A DNA stretch of 64,000 bases from Anaeramoeba flamelloides (GCA_027625915.1 JANTQA010000047.1:7502001-7566000), one strand, 5' to 3'. Counted from the first letter of the stretch, positions 47,422-59,529 are shown. The notes: a model not told the origin generated them from the letters alone. Made by a program: numbers and translations.

Positions 47422-50060
47422 GGGATTATCTTCACAATAAATTTCTCTTGAATCAAAGTCTGTTGAAATTGGGTGTAAACGGCACAATGTGTAGCATGAC
47501 TCTAATATTTTCTGCAGCTCTCATCAATCTATTATAAATCTTATTTCACAGTAAATTATTAACTTTTTTACTAAGGATCTCAATGAAAAAATTTCATAAG
47601 TTATTTTTTTAATTCCTTTTCTAAATCTAAAAATAGAAACTCAAAATAATAGTATTCTTTGACTTAATAATTCATATTTCGAACTTTAAAAAGTAACTAT
47701 TTTTATTTTTATTTTTAATTTCAAAGATTAACTCAATAACCATCAACATACAGTCCCGATGAATGATTAAGTTTGGTTCCTATTTATAAATCTAGTGGTA
47801 ACAGATATAAATTTCCAATATTTCAGAAATAGATGGTCAAAAAAATCACATTTTTTAATTATTTAATTTTTAAAAAAAAATTGAATTTGTTTAGTTATTA
47901 ATCTACTTTTAGCCACAAATTGAAGAAAGAGAATTTCAACTTTGGAGACTCAATATTATGCTTCAACCTTTAAATTTTGGATAAGTATAAAATAATTTTA
48001 CAGAATTTGGAAGAATTTACTAAAATAAGAGATCGAATTAAACCCTTTCAAAAGCTGAAAAAGATAACGAGACTGTATAAGTTTTATATTTGTTCATGTA
48101 AATACTATTAAATCTTTTATATTAATATTTCAAAAATTTTTCTCCTTCATTTTTTTTTAATCCTTTGGTTAAAATTTATTTAAATACTCTTTTCTCTTAA
48201 TGAATAAATATTTATATTTTTAAATCAAATCTTTTTTACTATAAAAATTTTTATCAAAATAAAAAAAAATGAGTCTGTAAAAACTTATTTAACATATAGA
48301 AGAAAAAAATTTTATTATTAAATTTCTTGAAATTTAACCAATAATCAATGATTGATGAAATTACAAATACTACCAACTGTTTTTTTAGGATTCTTACAAT
48401 TAATTGAATTCAACTTGAACTTTAAATGGACCCTTATATCAAAAAATTCAGACTTAAAAAAAATAGATTACATAGCTGGAAAAAGGAGACATTAAAATTA
48501 AAAAAAAAAAGTAAAAAATATTAAAAAGAGTTGTTAAAATCAAAATTATTTCTAATTTTGGGGAAGATGGAGTTTTGTTATCTATTAAACAATTCATACT
48601 GTACCCATAATTCCACACTTTTGTTTAATTAGTGAGTTTGTCAATTCTATTAAATATAATTTAATGAATTAGTAAAAAACTAAAAAAATATTAAAAAACC
48701 CTTATTTTTCAGCATAAACGTAATGGTTGTGACATCTATTATTTATATTTCAATGTTGGAAAATATCTTTCTTAGATTTGTCACAAAAAGTAGCTTAGTT
48801 GATAAAATAATCAATTTATTTAGAAAAATCAAATAATTAATGATTTAGTCATTTATGTGATGAATAATTTTTTAAAATTGAAAAAATAAGATCTAAACTT
48901 TATAATTACCAATACTAATCAAAAAACAAAGAATCAATCATATAATGTATAATTTATCTTCAAAAATCAACAATAATAAAGGAGGAAAAGTTAGAAAGGG
49001 GTAACAAATTCGACACTCAGTTTTCAATTTGGTATAGTTGTGAAATATAATTTTGAAAAAAACTGTGTTAGTTTAGAGGTATTACTCTTCGTCGTCTTTT
49101 TGGGATCTTGCATATTTTTTTTTCATTTTTTTTTATTTCTTAATTTAGTTATTTTTATCTCTAGAATGTTAAGAAATCCATACTTTACCAAATTTAGAGG
49201 GTTTCAGAAAAAAACACAAATTATTTGAACATGAATTAAATCGGCTGTGTGCTTCCAGAAAACACGTTGTTTCAAAATAAAGAAATTACAGCCATGGGAA
49301 ATATACAATAATAAAATATGTAATTTTTTATTACAAATTTGAATTTTTTGAAATATGGTTCCTTTTAAACTTTTTTTGATAATTAAATTTATATTTGCTT
49401 AAATTCTTAACTTTTTGTTTGTTTCTTGATTTTTTTAGAATGAGATCTTGAAATTTATTATTTTTTTAATTGAATTTTTTCACTAATGTGAATTTGAAGA
49501 TAATTTCCCTTTTGTTATTTGAATTTGGTCAATCAAAACAAGTATAATATCACAATTCTTTTTATAGTGTCTGATCACCCCTCCGGGTATGGAGTAAATC
49601 CACTTTAAATGACCAGAGTCATAAATAATACTGTTATTTCAATTTTAAATGGTCGGAATATTTATCTTCATTTTCGATTTCCCGTTTCAATTTTTTCCTA
49701 TATAAATTGAGTTGGCTCAAAGAAGTAGATTCTAATCTAAAAACTCAATTAAAAGGGGGGAATTAAAAATGAAATGAAAATATTCATACAATTATATCCC
49801 AAAAAAAGTAGATTATTTATACAAGTATTTTTCCTCACTTCCAAAAATATTCAAAATACCACAAATTTTCAGAGAAAGAGACTAAATTTAGCAATCTTTT
49901 GGTTCTATATAATATAATTATTGAATAAATCTTTGAAATTAAAAAAATTTAAAAAATAGTTACTTTTGGAGGTTCTAAATACTAAGTATTAGATTATCTA
50001 AATAATACTATTTTGGTGTCTTTCAGGGGATTGGAAAAATTTTTTAATAAAAAAAAATAG
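47422..50060. repeat. Rearranged relatives of element F
   Basis: The left boundary is TTAA then GGGATTATC. The first ~90 bp match 5476-5560 (shared TTGGGTGTAAA and GCATGAC). 47890-47990 matches 6660-6760 inverted (shared CAACTTTGGAG and TCAACCTTTAAATT), and 49920-50040 matches 6880-6990 (TTGAATAAATCTTTGAAATT). The order differs from copy 1, so several insertions or rearrangements are mixed. The right end was not located. Confidence 0.4.
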
Positions 50061-50566
50061 TTTAAAAATTCACAATTTTTCAAAATATCAATTAACATAC
50101 GGGAAAATGTCTTCTTAATGTTTCATATTTTTTGATACAATTGTGATTTTGACATTTATTGTGATACTTTTTGGGCTTGCACACAGGGCCAGGAAATTAG
50201 CCAATATATTTGGCATTTCCAATGTCAATAAATTCCATTTAAGAGGAAAGGAAGATGTTTGGAATAAAAATTAGAAATGATAATACTAAAATACCTTTAT
50301 CCAAAATCAGACAAACCCAAACATCATCAATGATTTATTAAATGGATTTTGTTGTCGTTTTAAAACATCAAATATATTGGCAAGTTTCCTAACCTTGTGG
50401 ATATATCAGAAAGGTATGATAGTTAATGTAAAAATCATAATGTTTATCAAAAAACATTAATAATTAAAAAGACTTTTTATACTTTTATAATCGAAAATCA
50501 CTTAATTTATTGTTTTTTAATCTTTTTATTAGATTTTTTCAAATCTCCAAAGCTATAGAGCAATAC

Positions 50567-51025
50567 TATTAATTGTAAAACAAAAAGCTCAAAATTTTCA
50601 TTCATCTTTCAAAATACTGATAAATTCTAATAAATTTCAAAAAATTTTTAGTTCAATTTCCATTTTTATAAATCTTCGAACTGTTTCTTATCAAACAGTC
50701 TGTGATAATGTATATTTTGAAGAACTTCTAATTTTATAGAGTTTCCTAGCACTTGAATTCATAAAATGCTTTATTCGAAGCTTGAGCATAATAATTTCAA
50801 AAAGGAAAATCAATTAAAAAATTTAAAAACATAAATTGCAATTTACCAGTATCATTCAATAATTAAAACAAGTCACCAAAGTTCCCAATTCTCAAAAAGG
50901 GAAATTAATAATTTAAGCTGATTGTTGAGATTAAAAATTTGAAATGTTTGATGATTTTGTTTAATCTTTTTTTGGACAGATGAATGAAAATTTTGTTCCA
51001 TTTATTTTGAAACAAATAGTAATAC
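50567..51025. repeat. Repeat D, copy 2, inverted ends
   Basis: The left end has TTAATTGTAAAACAAA then CAAAATTTTCATTCAT; the right end has ATGAATGAAAATTTTGTTCC then AAACAAATAGTAAT. About 460 bp, ending ~150 bases before the MRH receptor start, so it lies in that gene's probable promoter region. Confidence 0.5.
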
Positions 51026-51176
51026 CATTTAACCCCAACTACAACAAATTATAAATTTAGAGGAATCTGCCTTGAGATGATCATTTGAGGAAGATAAAAA
51101 ATCAATTTCAGAAGAAAAAACAATCTAAAATCATGTTCCAAGTTTCATTTTTTTTACCTTATATTCTTTTTTGAGA

Positions 51177-53171
51177 ATGAAAAATTTTTATACTATTGTG
51201 ATTTTTTTTGTTGTGTTAACCATTTTAGCACAATGTGACGTTGATCACACTTGTAAATGGGAGAGAGACGGTCACCAGTATGATTTTAACCCATTAACAT
51301 TAAAAACATCAAATTATAACTATCAAGACGAAGCTGGTGTTCAGTATGTATGGAATGTTTGTATTCCAACAAACACACAAAACGATTGTACGTGTTGTAC
51401 TTCAGGCAAATACAATTCTTGGACTCGTCATAACACTACTTGTCGATATTGGGGCGAATATTCAAATGGGGAGCAATATGCTTATGCCGATCCTAATAAT
51501 TATGGTACAGGTGTGAAAATTTCCAACCAAGTTCTTTCTTCATTGGGTCACACACTCAGAAGTACTGCTATTTATCTCTTTTGTAACCCAAATTATGTAA
51601 ATATTTTTTTCTTTTTATTGTTTTGATTTATTCTTTTAATTTTTTTTTTTTTTATTTTTTTAAAAAAAAAGATTACGCCTGATTAGCACCCAAAAGAATA
51701 TTTTTATTTTTTTTTATCATTGATGAAAGAGAAAAAAATTTAATAGAGTCGTGTGTACAGAATTTATGAACAGAAAAATATTAGTGTTATCAACAAACAT
51801 AACATTGATTCAAAATAAAAAATTATGCGAGTCAATCCAAAATTTTTTCGAAACTAAAACAAAAACAAAAAAAAAATATTTTTTTTTTAAATTTTAAAAA
51901 AGGATTTTCGATTAACAGAAATTATTTTTTGTCTTTGTTTTTTCCTATTTTGTAAAACCCTTGTTTCTTATTCTCAAAGGATAACCAAATTATTTCTTGT
52001 TATGAACAAGACTCAATGCCTTCTCATGTACAAATGAATATTGCAACTAAATATGGTAAATTCTTTCTTCTTTTTGAATCTCTACATTAATGCTGTGGTG
52101 TGGAATGCCTTTATTCAAGATCCCTTCTAAAAAAATTTTTTTTTTATTTGCTTTTTTTTTTTTTTTTTTTTTTTCTTCTTTTATTTCTTTTTTTGACAAA
52201 AAATCATCACCAACAATCAAACTAAAATTCAAAAACTGTGACCCTCAAATAACAACAATCGGCTCAAAAAAATAATTTCCACAAAACAAACCAAAATTAA
52301 CAAATATGAATTCAACAAATAAAGCATGTAGAACTACCCCAACCCCAATCCCAACCCCAACCTCTGATCCAACCTCCTGTATGACAATTCAAGACAATAT
52401 GCTCTATGATCTCCGAGCAGTTCGAGGAACATATAAGTATACCGATAAAGATACAAAAAACCAATATTGGTTATCGTTTTGTAAAAATCTTGATGATGTC
52501 TCAGGATGTAGTTGTTGTAAGGCTCATGTAAATACAGGCTATTTACTTCAAAATGGAGCATGTACAGAACTTGGTGACTTATCTACATCCGACTGGATGC
52601 CATTTTCAGATGATCCAAATGAAGGTGTCACCCTTGAATATGACAAGATGGACAGTCTTAACCATAAAAAGCGTTCAATGAAATGGGATTTCGTTTGCGA
52701 TTCAGATGCCAAAGGTGAAATTACCGAAGTTATTGAACGATCTCTGACCCCACCAAGAACTGAAATTACTTTTACAACAAAACACGGTTTGTTTTCTTTT
52801 CCTTTCCTTATTTTTTCATTTAATTTTTTTTGAGTTTTGGATTTTAATTTTAATTTTTTATTTTATTTTTTTTTTTTTTTTTACGATTTTTGGTGGCTTC
52901 CTTAATAACCCTTCTTTATTTTCCCATTGGCTTTTAATAAAAAATATTTTAATAATAATTAGCTTGTCCAATTGACCCATTACACCCAAGCCCATCACCA
53001 ACAGCATCAGTAACTACAAAAAATACAAGCCCAAGTTCATCCACTGGTGGTTTAAGTGGGGGATACACCTTTATGGTTGTCGTCGTTTGTTGTATTGCAT
53101 GTTTTGTATTCGGCTTGATTGTTAACAAATATCGTTCTGACAAAAAGGGGAATAAATACCAACAATTATAA
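51177..53171 (+). CDS. Type I membrane protein with two MRH-like repeats and a YQQL tail
   Basis: Exons 51177-51596, 51980-52055, 52325-52786 and 52963-53171 give 388 residues. A signal peptide (about 1-20, IVIFFVVLTILAQC) leads into two Cys-rich repeats resembling mannose-6-phosphate-receptor homology domains. Repeat 1 (~25-167) has YDFNPL, QYVWNVCIP, GTGVKIS and LRSTAIYLFCNP. Repeat 2 (~183-321) has LYDLRAV, QYWLSFC, EGVTLEY and RSMKWDFVCD. Both carry a C-x-C-C cluster and end in TK(Y/H)AC. A Pro/Thr linker joins them. A Pro/Ser/Thr stalk, one membrane helix (about 354-373) and a short basic cytosolic tail ending YQQL follow. YQQL fits the YxxPhi signal read by AP adaptors. This suggests a cargo receptor cycling between Golgi, surface and endo-lysosomes; sugar binding is not proven. 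An Atg27-like role is the alternative. An in-frame TTG lies two codons upstream; ATG is preferred. Confidence 0.82.
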
Positions 53172-54842
53172 ATCGAATTAACAAATTAAAAAATATGATT
53201 TAGAAATGTTAATTTTTTTAGGAAAAATCTATTTTTCTTAAATTTTTTTTTTTTTATGTTTTTTTATCTTTATTTTTTAAATTTCAATTTAATCTTTTCC
53301 GTTCCAAAAATATGATAAAAAGTTCATTATCAATAAAAAAAATAAATAATATTATAAAAAAAACATCTTATTTTGATATTTTGGATATTTTATTTATTTT
53401 CTTTATTTTTTTTTGATTTTTATTTTTTTTTTAATTTATTTAATTTTTTAAATGTGAACAAAATGTATAATACATAATCTTTGACATCAGTTCATAATTT
53501 TTTGAATCCGAGATAACTTAAGGGTATATTTTTATTCTCAATTTAGGAGGAGTTTAAAAATAAAATTGACAAAATAAATCAAAACTGAATTCATTTACAA
53601 TATAAGATCTTTTTTTCGGAGATGATTTTCCAAGTTGGGCTAATATGGGATCTAAAAACCGAAAATTATATTAAGTTGATGTATTATATTAATATTTTTA
53701 TTGTTAAATTGAAAATATTGAATTTATTCACATTTACAGTCTAAATAATACTTTTTATTGTTTAATAGGATAGGTTTTTTAACTAAATATCTTTTTTTTT
53801 TTTTTTTTTTTTTGGTAACACATAAAATCGTGTTTGAATTGCTAAAATCCTGTATATAATGTTGGAAAGATTATTACACCAAGAGATAGTTTTTTCAAGA
53901 AAAAATAAAAAGGAAAAAAAAATCGTTTTTCCAATAAGGGATGATAAAGAGAACGAAATAATGAAATAAAATATATTCTAACTATAAGAAATCTAAAATT
54001 CAAAAAGTTTTCTGTGTTTTGAGAGTTGAATTTGTTGATGTCTTTCCTTTTTGGGAATTATTTCAAAAATTTCTCAATCATGCCAGTTGCACAACATGGT
54101 TTGTGAAATGAATTAATTTTTAGAATAGATCCTAGGAGAAGTGATTATTGCTATACTCGTCCCAAGTTAATCACATGAAAGTGTAATTGCGTTAAAGAAT
54201 AGGTTAAAATAATACCATCTTTTTTCTTCTTCAACACTTTCCCACCAAATAATAGTACTACCTTTGATTATTTTGATTCCACTCTATGTTGTTTTTAATA
54301 AAAAAAAACAAATTTTAGTAAAAAAAAGAAAACTTATAATTTAGGAAATTTAATTATTTGGAATAATAATAATAAATAATAATACATGAATATTAAAAAA
54401 TTAATAATCAGCCCAAGATAGTATAGATAAAAAAAATATTTTTTTGGACTAAAAAATTATATTCTATCAAAAAGATTTATATTATTTAAAGGTTTTTATT
54501 TGACTATTATCTAGATTTATATAATATATATATATTAAACAATTTATTTAAAGATATTATAAGGAACAATTTAAATTTGTAAAACATATAGAAATATAAG
54601 AGAACCCAGATATACTTTTAATAGACCCAATTGGATAATTAATTAGGAAATTAAAAATGATATTTATAATTATCGCAAAATGGGTGTATTGTTTAAAAGG
54701 TTTACTATTTAAAATTATTTTTTCTAATATATTCCTTTTTTGTTTTGTTCTATTAATAAATTGATAACAAAGGATAAATAACAACACAATTGTACTATTC
54801 GAACTACAACCTTTTAAAAAATTTATGACACAAAACAGTATA

Positions 54843-55040
54843 CAGACAGTTTCGCCCTTATGACACAAACTTTGAACCAAATTTAATGAACAGCAAAAAA
54901 ATCTCAAATAAAAACACATTTTTTGGAATTTTTTTTATACAAATTATTTTACTAGAATTAGAATTTTGTACCTTAATTCGGGATTTTTTCTGTGCCTTAT
55001 ATTTTTTTCAAAATTTGTGCCATAAAAGCGGAACTTACCA
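54843..55040. mobile_element. MITE of the CAGTCAG family, diverged
   Basis: Starts CAGACAGTTTCGCCCTTATG after TA. The right side keeps TTTTGTACCTTAAT and GTGCCATAAAAGCGGAACTT, but the terminal ACTG-TA is lost. The element is about 198 bp, so the usual length. It is an older copy. Confidence 0.6.
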
Positions 55041-55499
55041 AAATTTGAAATTAATTTTTAGATATTTCGTATTTAAATATTTTATTAACCTAGAACTCAA
55101 ATGTTTTTGTAAATGTTTTCATTGTTCTTTGTACCTAAAATATTATTCTGACTATAATAACAGAATTTATTATTGTTAGGCATTATTAAAATAAATAATT
55201 TTCATACCTTCGCCACTTTTATCATCAAAAATACTATAAATAATACCCTAAAAACATTAGAACTACAGTTTTGAAATGATAGATTTTATTTTCAATTTTA
55301 TTTGTACCATTTACAAAAAAAAAAAAATTTTTTTTTTTTAAAAATGTTATATTCTTTTGAAATTTTTTTTTTATATTTTCATTGGCGTGCTCTTTGGAAT
55401 ATTGTAAATCATTCTTTTTAATCGATTTTACTCTTCTTTTATTTTTCTATTTTTGAAAAATAAATTGAGTGTTAAAAAAAAAATTCTTCTATAGGGGTT

Positions 55500-55601
55500 A
55501 AGTACATATTTCAAATTTTGAGTGCCACCCTTTATGTGGAACCGAAACCTTAAAAATTTTTACTTAATTAAATACATTGGTATTTGAATAAATCCTAGAG
55601 T

Positions 55602-55635
<34 letters not shown>

Positions 55636-56762
55636 CATAATATATTTTCATATACCAGTTAAAAAAAATGTAAATCAAAAAAAAAATGAAAAAATTGATC
55701 TTGAAAAAATAAAGAAAAATTATTTATTTCTTGATCTTATCAATGAAATTTGATACAGTTTATATATTCTTTGTTAGGTTTTATTTTAGATTATTCATCA
55801 AAAAACTTTTTGTTTTTTGTAAAAATCTTTGATTAGTAAATTACTTTTTATCTAAAAGAATTTCCAAAATGAATTTATATTCTTATTTTCTTTTAATTTA
55901 TCTAATTCTAGATTTAGTTCAGAAAATTATATATTTTTTAAATTCCTCTTGAGAAATAAAGATTTATATAGATTGATTCGTTTGATTTTATAATTACTAA
56001 TTTTCAATGAAATTGAGTAACTAAAATAATTCTGAATCTGATTAAATTTTTTTCTAATTTTTTCTTGATTTTTTTGTGGTTGTTTCTTGTGTAACTGTTT
56101 TTTTTTTTTGATTCAGAGAATTCAACCACTTTATTTGAATTTTTGAGAAATATTCAGCATGTATTCTTTGTTTTAGCTTTGTTTGTTAAAAATATTTGAA
56201 AAAAGAAATTATGAAAGCAAATTTGTAAAAAAATGTTTTTTAAAATAATAATAAATAGTAATGGGACGAGAAATTCAAGGTTATAAATTGTTGGAATCCA
56301 TCTAAATTATGAAGATGAAGAAAAAATACAGTTTGATATAAGGTTTTGGTCAATTTTTTTTTTATATTCATTTTTGATTTCAATAAATTTTTGGTGAAAG
56401 CCGATCTTTCATGCTTGGTCTTCCAAATTAAAATATTTGTTTCAAATAAACACCTTCTCAAGTCTATTTTTATTTGTTTATTCTATGATGAATCTCAACT
56501 GGTTACTATAAACAGATCGCTAGATCCAAAACCAAATTTAATGAAACTCAAAAATTTTATAAAAAAAAATGTTCAAAAAATAGAAAAATGATTGATTCAA
56601 CTCTGAATTACTTTGGGCCCTTTTCCTTCTAAAATAGAGCAGTGAAAGGTATTTTTGTTTTCAAAGTTTCAATTTCTCATGGCCCTCAAAAAATATTTTT
56701 CAGTAATGTATATACAATTAAAATTTTTCAAAATGGAAAAATGTACCTACTTCCTTAAAAAG
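55500..56762 (+). repeat. Dispersed repeat B, copy 2 (~1.26 kb)
   Basis: Partner of 31888-33095 in the same orientation. It differs by many substitutions plus a (TA)n expansion at 55604-55632. The small frames inside (56240-56461, 56346-56591) are not shared in a coding-like way with copy 1, so it looks noncoding. Confidence 0.75.
55604..55632 (+). repeat. (TA)n microsatellite
   Basis: About 14 uninterrupted TA units inside repeat B copy 2. They are absent from the corresponding place in copy 1. Confidence 0.9.
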
Positions 56763-57447
56763 GATTTATAGAAGGATATTCTTTTTGATCTCGATTTTCT
56801 TGTTTTGTCTTAATCTTTTATACAATGTTTTCAGAAATTAACCATATAATTATCTCATACATTTCCTATGCAATGAAAAGGGATATTAAAGGCTTGTAAA
56901 ATTTTGAGAAATGTATAACCTTAATTAAAAAGATAAAAATAATAAAACATCACAATTTTGCTCTCACTAATCACTATTTAAACATCAAAGAATTGCTATT
57001 TAATTTGTTTTAGTCTTTCAATTATAGACTCTTTATTACCGAAAATAGTTTATAATAGCAGTTTTTTAAATATTTAATAAATATCTAATACAAATCAAAA
57101 AAAGTTAATTAGCAAAACAAACGATCATGGAAAAAAATTAAATCCTGTCAGAGTTAAAAACGAATAAAAAATATTATAAAATTTTGAAATGAATAAATTA
57201 TTTTTTACATTTACAAAAAAAAAAAATTGAATAAGCAAATAAAAGATAATAAAAATATGAATTAAAAAGTTTCAAATTAAAAAAAAAAATAAATTCTGAA
57301 ATATACACACATGTATAAATAGATAGAAACACACATCTGTATACATACCGGATCAATTTGAAGATAAATAGATTATTATTATCAAATTAATAATAACAAT
57401 AATAACGATGGTAATGCTTTTTTGGTCTCCACTTTTTTCTTTAATAA

Positions 57448-59241
57448 TTATGATTCATTCCCAAACAAAACTTTTTTATTGGAATTAAAATTTTTGTTAA
57501 GTGAAACTTTTGAATCTTTTTTTTCATTTTCCCTTCCTTCAAAAATTTTATTTTCTTTATTTTCTTTATTTTCATTTTTTTCTAAATCCTGTGATCCTTT
57601 AGTAGGAAATAAGACTGTATGAAAGGGAAATTTAACCCTATTTTCCTTCGTCTTTACCACCTTCTTCTCTGTATTGTTTTGGATAATTGGTTTTTGTTTT
57701 TCAGATGGTTTGTGTTTTTTAGATGGTTTTTGTTTTTTTGATGGTTTTTGAATTTGATTATTAATATTATTATTATTTTTATCACCACCACCATCGTCAT
57801 CATCAGGAGCAACAGCAGTAAAACCATCGCTATACTCATTTTTATTTTCAATTTTTGGGCCAATTTTTGGTGTAAGTGTATCTGGCTGTATTATTTGATC
57901 CTTTTTGAAAAATATATTTTTTATATTAGACCAAGAGATAATTGAATCTTTTTTGATTGCGTCAACCGAAGGGATCTGTTGTTCATTCATGTTTGAGAAA
58001 TTAATCGAGCCTTTGAAATTGAAGAAAATTCCAATAAAAAACCATAAGGCAAACAGCGAAGCAAAGAATACTGTTTTCTGTGTTTTAAACATTTGGGAAC
58101 GGTTTTGATCTTGGAGATCCTTGATTCTTTTCCTTCGATTAAATGCTTCGAGGTCAACTCTTGAGGGTGACGTGATTGAATTGTTAAAGTCATTTAAATC
58201 AAAAATTTGCTCATCAAATTTTTCAAGTGAAGTCTCATGAATTGAGTTCATTTGCTTTTCCTGAAGTGTATGCTCCTTTTGTTTTTCTGGGTACCAGTCC
58301 ATTTGATCGTCTAGTTGATCATTTGTTTTGCGTTGCATTTGCCTTTGTCTTTGCCTTTGTCTTTGCATTTGCCTTTGTCTTTGCATTTGCATTTGCATTT
58401 GCCTTATTCCTAAACCTTGCTTTTCCGAGTTATGATACGCATCCAATAATGTTGTTAAACGAAAGATTTCTTTTTTTTGATAACCGATCACAATTTCACA
58501 TCGTTGGACTTTCTTTTCTAAATTTTCAATCCTGTCTTGGTATTTTGCAAGATCGCCTTTCTTGCGTTGTCGTGTTCTTCTTGCAGATTCCCGATTCCTT
58601 TCAAGTCTTCGGAGCCTTTTCTCTTCCTTTGTAAGCGATTTGATCACTTCCTGATCTTCTATAGACGCCAACTGCTTTCTTCTCTTCATGGTGTTGTTGA
58701 TACGCCTTTTCTTATAACAATTTCCGTTTTGTCTGCTTTGTTGCTGCTTTTTTTTTATACTCTTCTTTGTGATGATTAATTTGTTTTTTTTTCTTTTGAA
58801 AATTATTTCTTTTCCTTTTTGATTTAGATTCTTAATTGGGATGTGTGTTGGCTCATTTTTCTTTTCAATTTCTTTTGTGTTTGTTTGTGTTTTTATTTCT
58901 TTCTCTTTTTCTTTTTCCTTTTTTTTTTCCTTTTCCTTTTTTTTTTCCTTTTCCTTTTCTTTTACTTTTCGATTCTCTTTGACGGCATTGCTCTTTTGTC
59001 CTGTATCTCTGTCGAAGAGAGGCTCGCTCTCAATTTCTGATCCACTTGAAGAAAGTAGATTGGTAAATAGGTTTCTTTCAAACTCGGGTATTTCAAAATT
59101 ATTGTTTTCAAGTAAGTTTTCTTGTTGGTGGATTGCATCCAAATTAGTTGAATTAGTGAGAAATTGATCAGTCACAATTATACTTGGTAAAGATAAAAGA
59201 TCAGTTTCAAGATATGACGAATGAAGTGTTCGGTGATCCAT
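57448..59241 (-). CDS. Membrane-anchored bZIP transcription factor
   Basis: 597 residues from ATG (59241) to TAA. Residues 1-85 are acidic/Ser-rich and could activate transcription. A Lys/Glu run (91-115) and a basic segment (143-190) follow. The bZIP spans about 205-270. The basic region ERNRESARRTRQRKK has the invariant N216 and R224 in N-x7-R spacing. The zipper is imperfect, with Y234, L241, C248, Q255 and L262 at heptad positions. A Gln/Met/Arg repeat (281-304) precedes one hydrophobic helix, VFFASLFALWFFIGIFF (391-407). The C-terminal ~190 residues are hydrophilic, with KPSKKQ-type repeats. This plan (N-terminal bZIP, one membrane span, C-terminal lumenal tail) matches ATF6/CREB3/plant bZIP28 factors, released by proteolysis under ER stress. 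I see no clear RxxL site-1 protease motif. An upstream exon could add 27 residues (see findings). Confidence 0.88.
   Translation of the reverse strand: MDHRTLHSSYLETDLLSLPSIIVTDQFLTNSTNLDAIHQQENLLENNNFEIPEFERNLFTNLLSSSGSEIESEPLFDRDTGQKSNAVKENRKVKEKEKEKKKEKEKKKEKEKEKEIKTQTNTKEIEKKNEPTHIPIKNLNQKGKEIIFKRKKNKLIITKKSIKKKQQQSRQNGNCYKKRRINNTMKRRKQLASIEDQEVIKSLTKEEKRLRRLERNRESARRTRQRKKGDLAKYQDRIENLEKKVQRCEIVIGYQKKEIFRLTTLLDAYHNSEKQGLGIRQMQMQMQRQRQMQRQRQRQRQMQRKTNDQLDDQMDWYPEKQKEHTLQEKQMNSIHETSLEKFDEQIFDLNDFNNSITSPSRVDLEAFNRRKRIKDLQDQNRSQMFKTQKTVFFASLFALWFFIGIFFNFKGSINFSNMNEQQIPSVDAIKKDSIISWSNIKNIFFKKDQIIQPDTLTPKIGPKIENKNEYSDGFTAVAPDDDDGGGDKNNNNINNQIQKPSKKQKPSKKHKPSEKQKPIIQNNTEKKVVKTKENRVKFPFHTVLFPTKGSQDLEKNENKENKENKIFEGRENEKKDSKVSLNKNFNSNKKVLFGNES
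58318..58402 (-). repeat. Coding hexamer repeat (Met-Gln-Arg-Gln tract)
   Basis: Tandem CAAAGG and CAAATG hexamers on the minus strand encode alternating Gln with Arg or Met at residues 281-304 of the bZIP protein. Such repeats mutate by slippage, so length may vary between strains. Confidence 0.8.
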
Positions 59242-59342
59242 GATCTAAGTTTTCTAATTTGCCAATTATTCAGATTTGAAAAGAAGAATTTTCGGTTTGA
59301 AATTAAAAAGAAAACAAAATTAAAAAAATAAAAAAATCTTAC

Positions 59343-59420
59343 AATAGAATTACAAATGAACATGGAAGATCCCACAGAGAACTTAAAGCACCAACCCCAA
59401 CCAAAGAATATTTTAGACAT
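59343..59420 (-). other. Possible 5' exon of the bZIP gene or upstream ORF
   Basis: An ATG at 59420 opens a 26-codon frame (MSKIFFGWGW...) up to a GTAAGA donor at 59342. An acceptor TTAG at 59246-59245 would join it in phase 0 to ATC ATG GAT at 59244, just before the listed bZIP start, giving a 27-residue N-terminal extension. If it is not spliced, the frame would act as an upstream ORF. No homology supports either option. Confidence 0.3.
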
Positions 59421-59529
59421 TTATTTGGAATAAAAAATTAGAAGAGTCTTTGAACACTTTGAGGAAATGTCTGAGAAATCAAAATATTTTTGTATTTAAC
59501 AATTTTACTTTCTGTAGCAAAACTCCATA

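Larger units (their letters stand above)
43245..51176. other. Large intergenic region with foldback element and repeats D and F
   Basis: No supported gene over 7.9 kb. It holds a 552-bp foldback (44107-44658), repeat D copies (45100-45322 and 50567-51025) and scattered pieces of element F (47422-47510, 47890-47990 inverted, 49920-50060). Frames at 45523-45750, 46646-46882 and 49040-49228 lack convincing starts or recognisable sequence. Confidence 0.55.
53172..57447. other. Intergenic region with a MITE and repeat B copy 2
   Basis: No supported gene. It contains a diverged MITE (54843 to about 55040), a (TA)n microsatellite (55604-55632) lying within repeat B copy 2 (55500-56762), and A/T filler. 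About 57360-57447 should be the 3' UTR of the convergently placed bZIP gene. Confidence 0.55.

Noticed and set aside
54557-55179. Two overlapping frames of ~100 codons
   Set aside because: They lie across a diverged MITE and A/T filler. Their sequences show no family resemblance and the starts are weak.
57654-59167. Plus-strand and alternative minus-strand frames over the bZIP gene
   Set aside because: They are shadows of low-complexity codons. The minus-strand frame with the bZIP and membrane helix is the coherent one.
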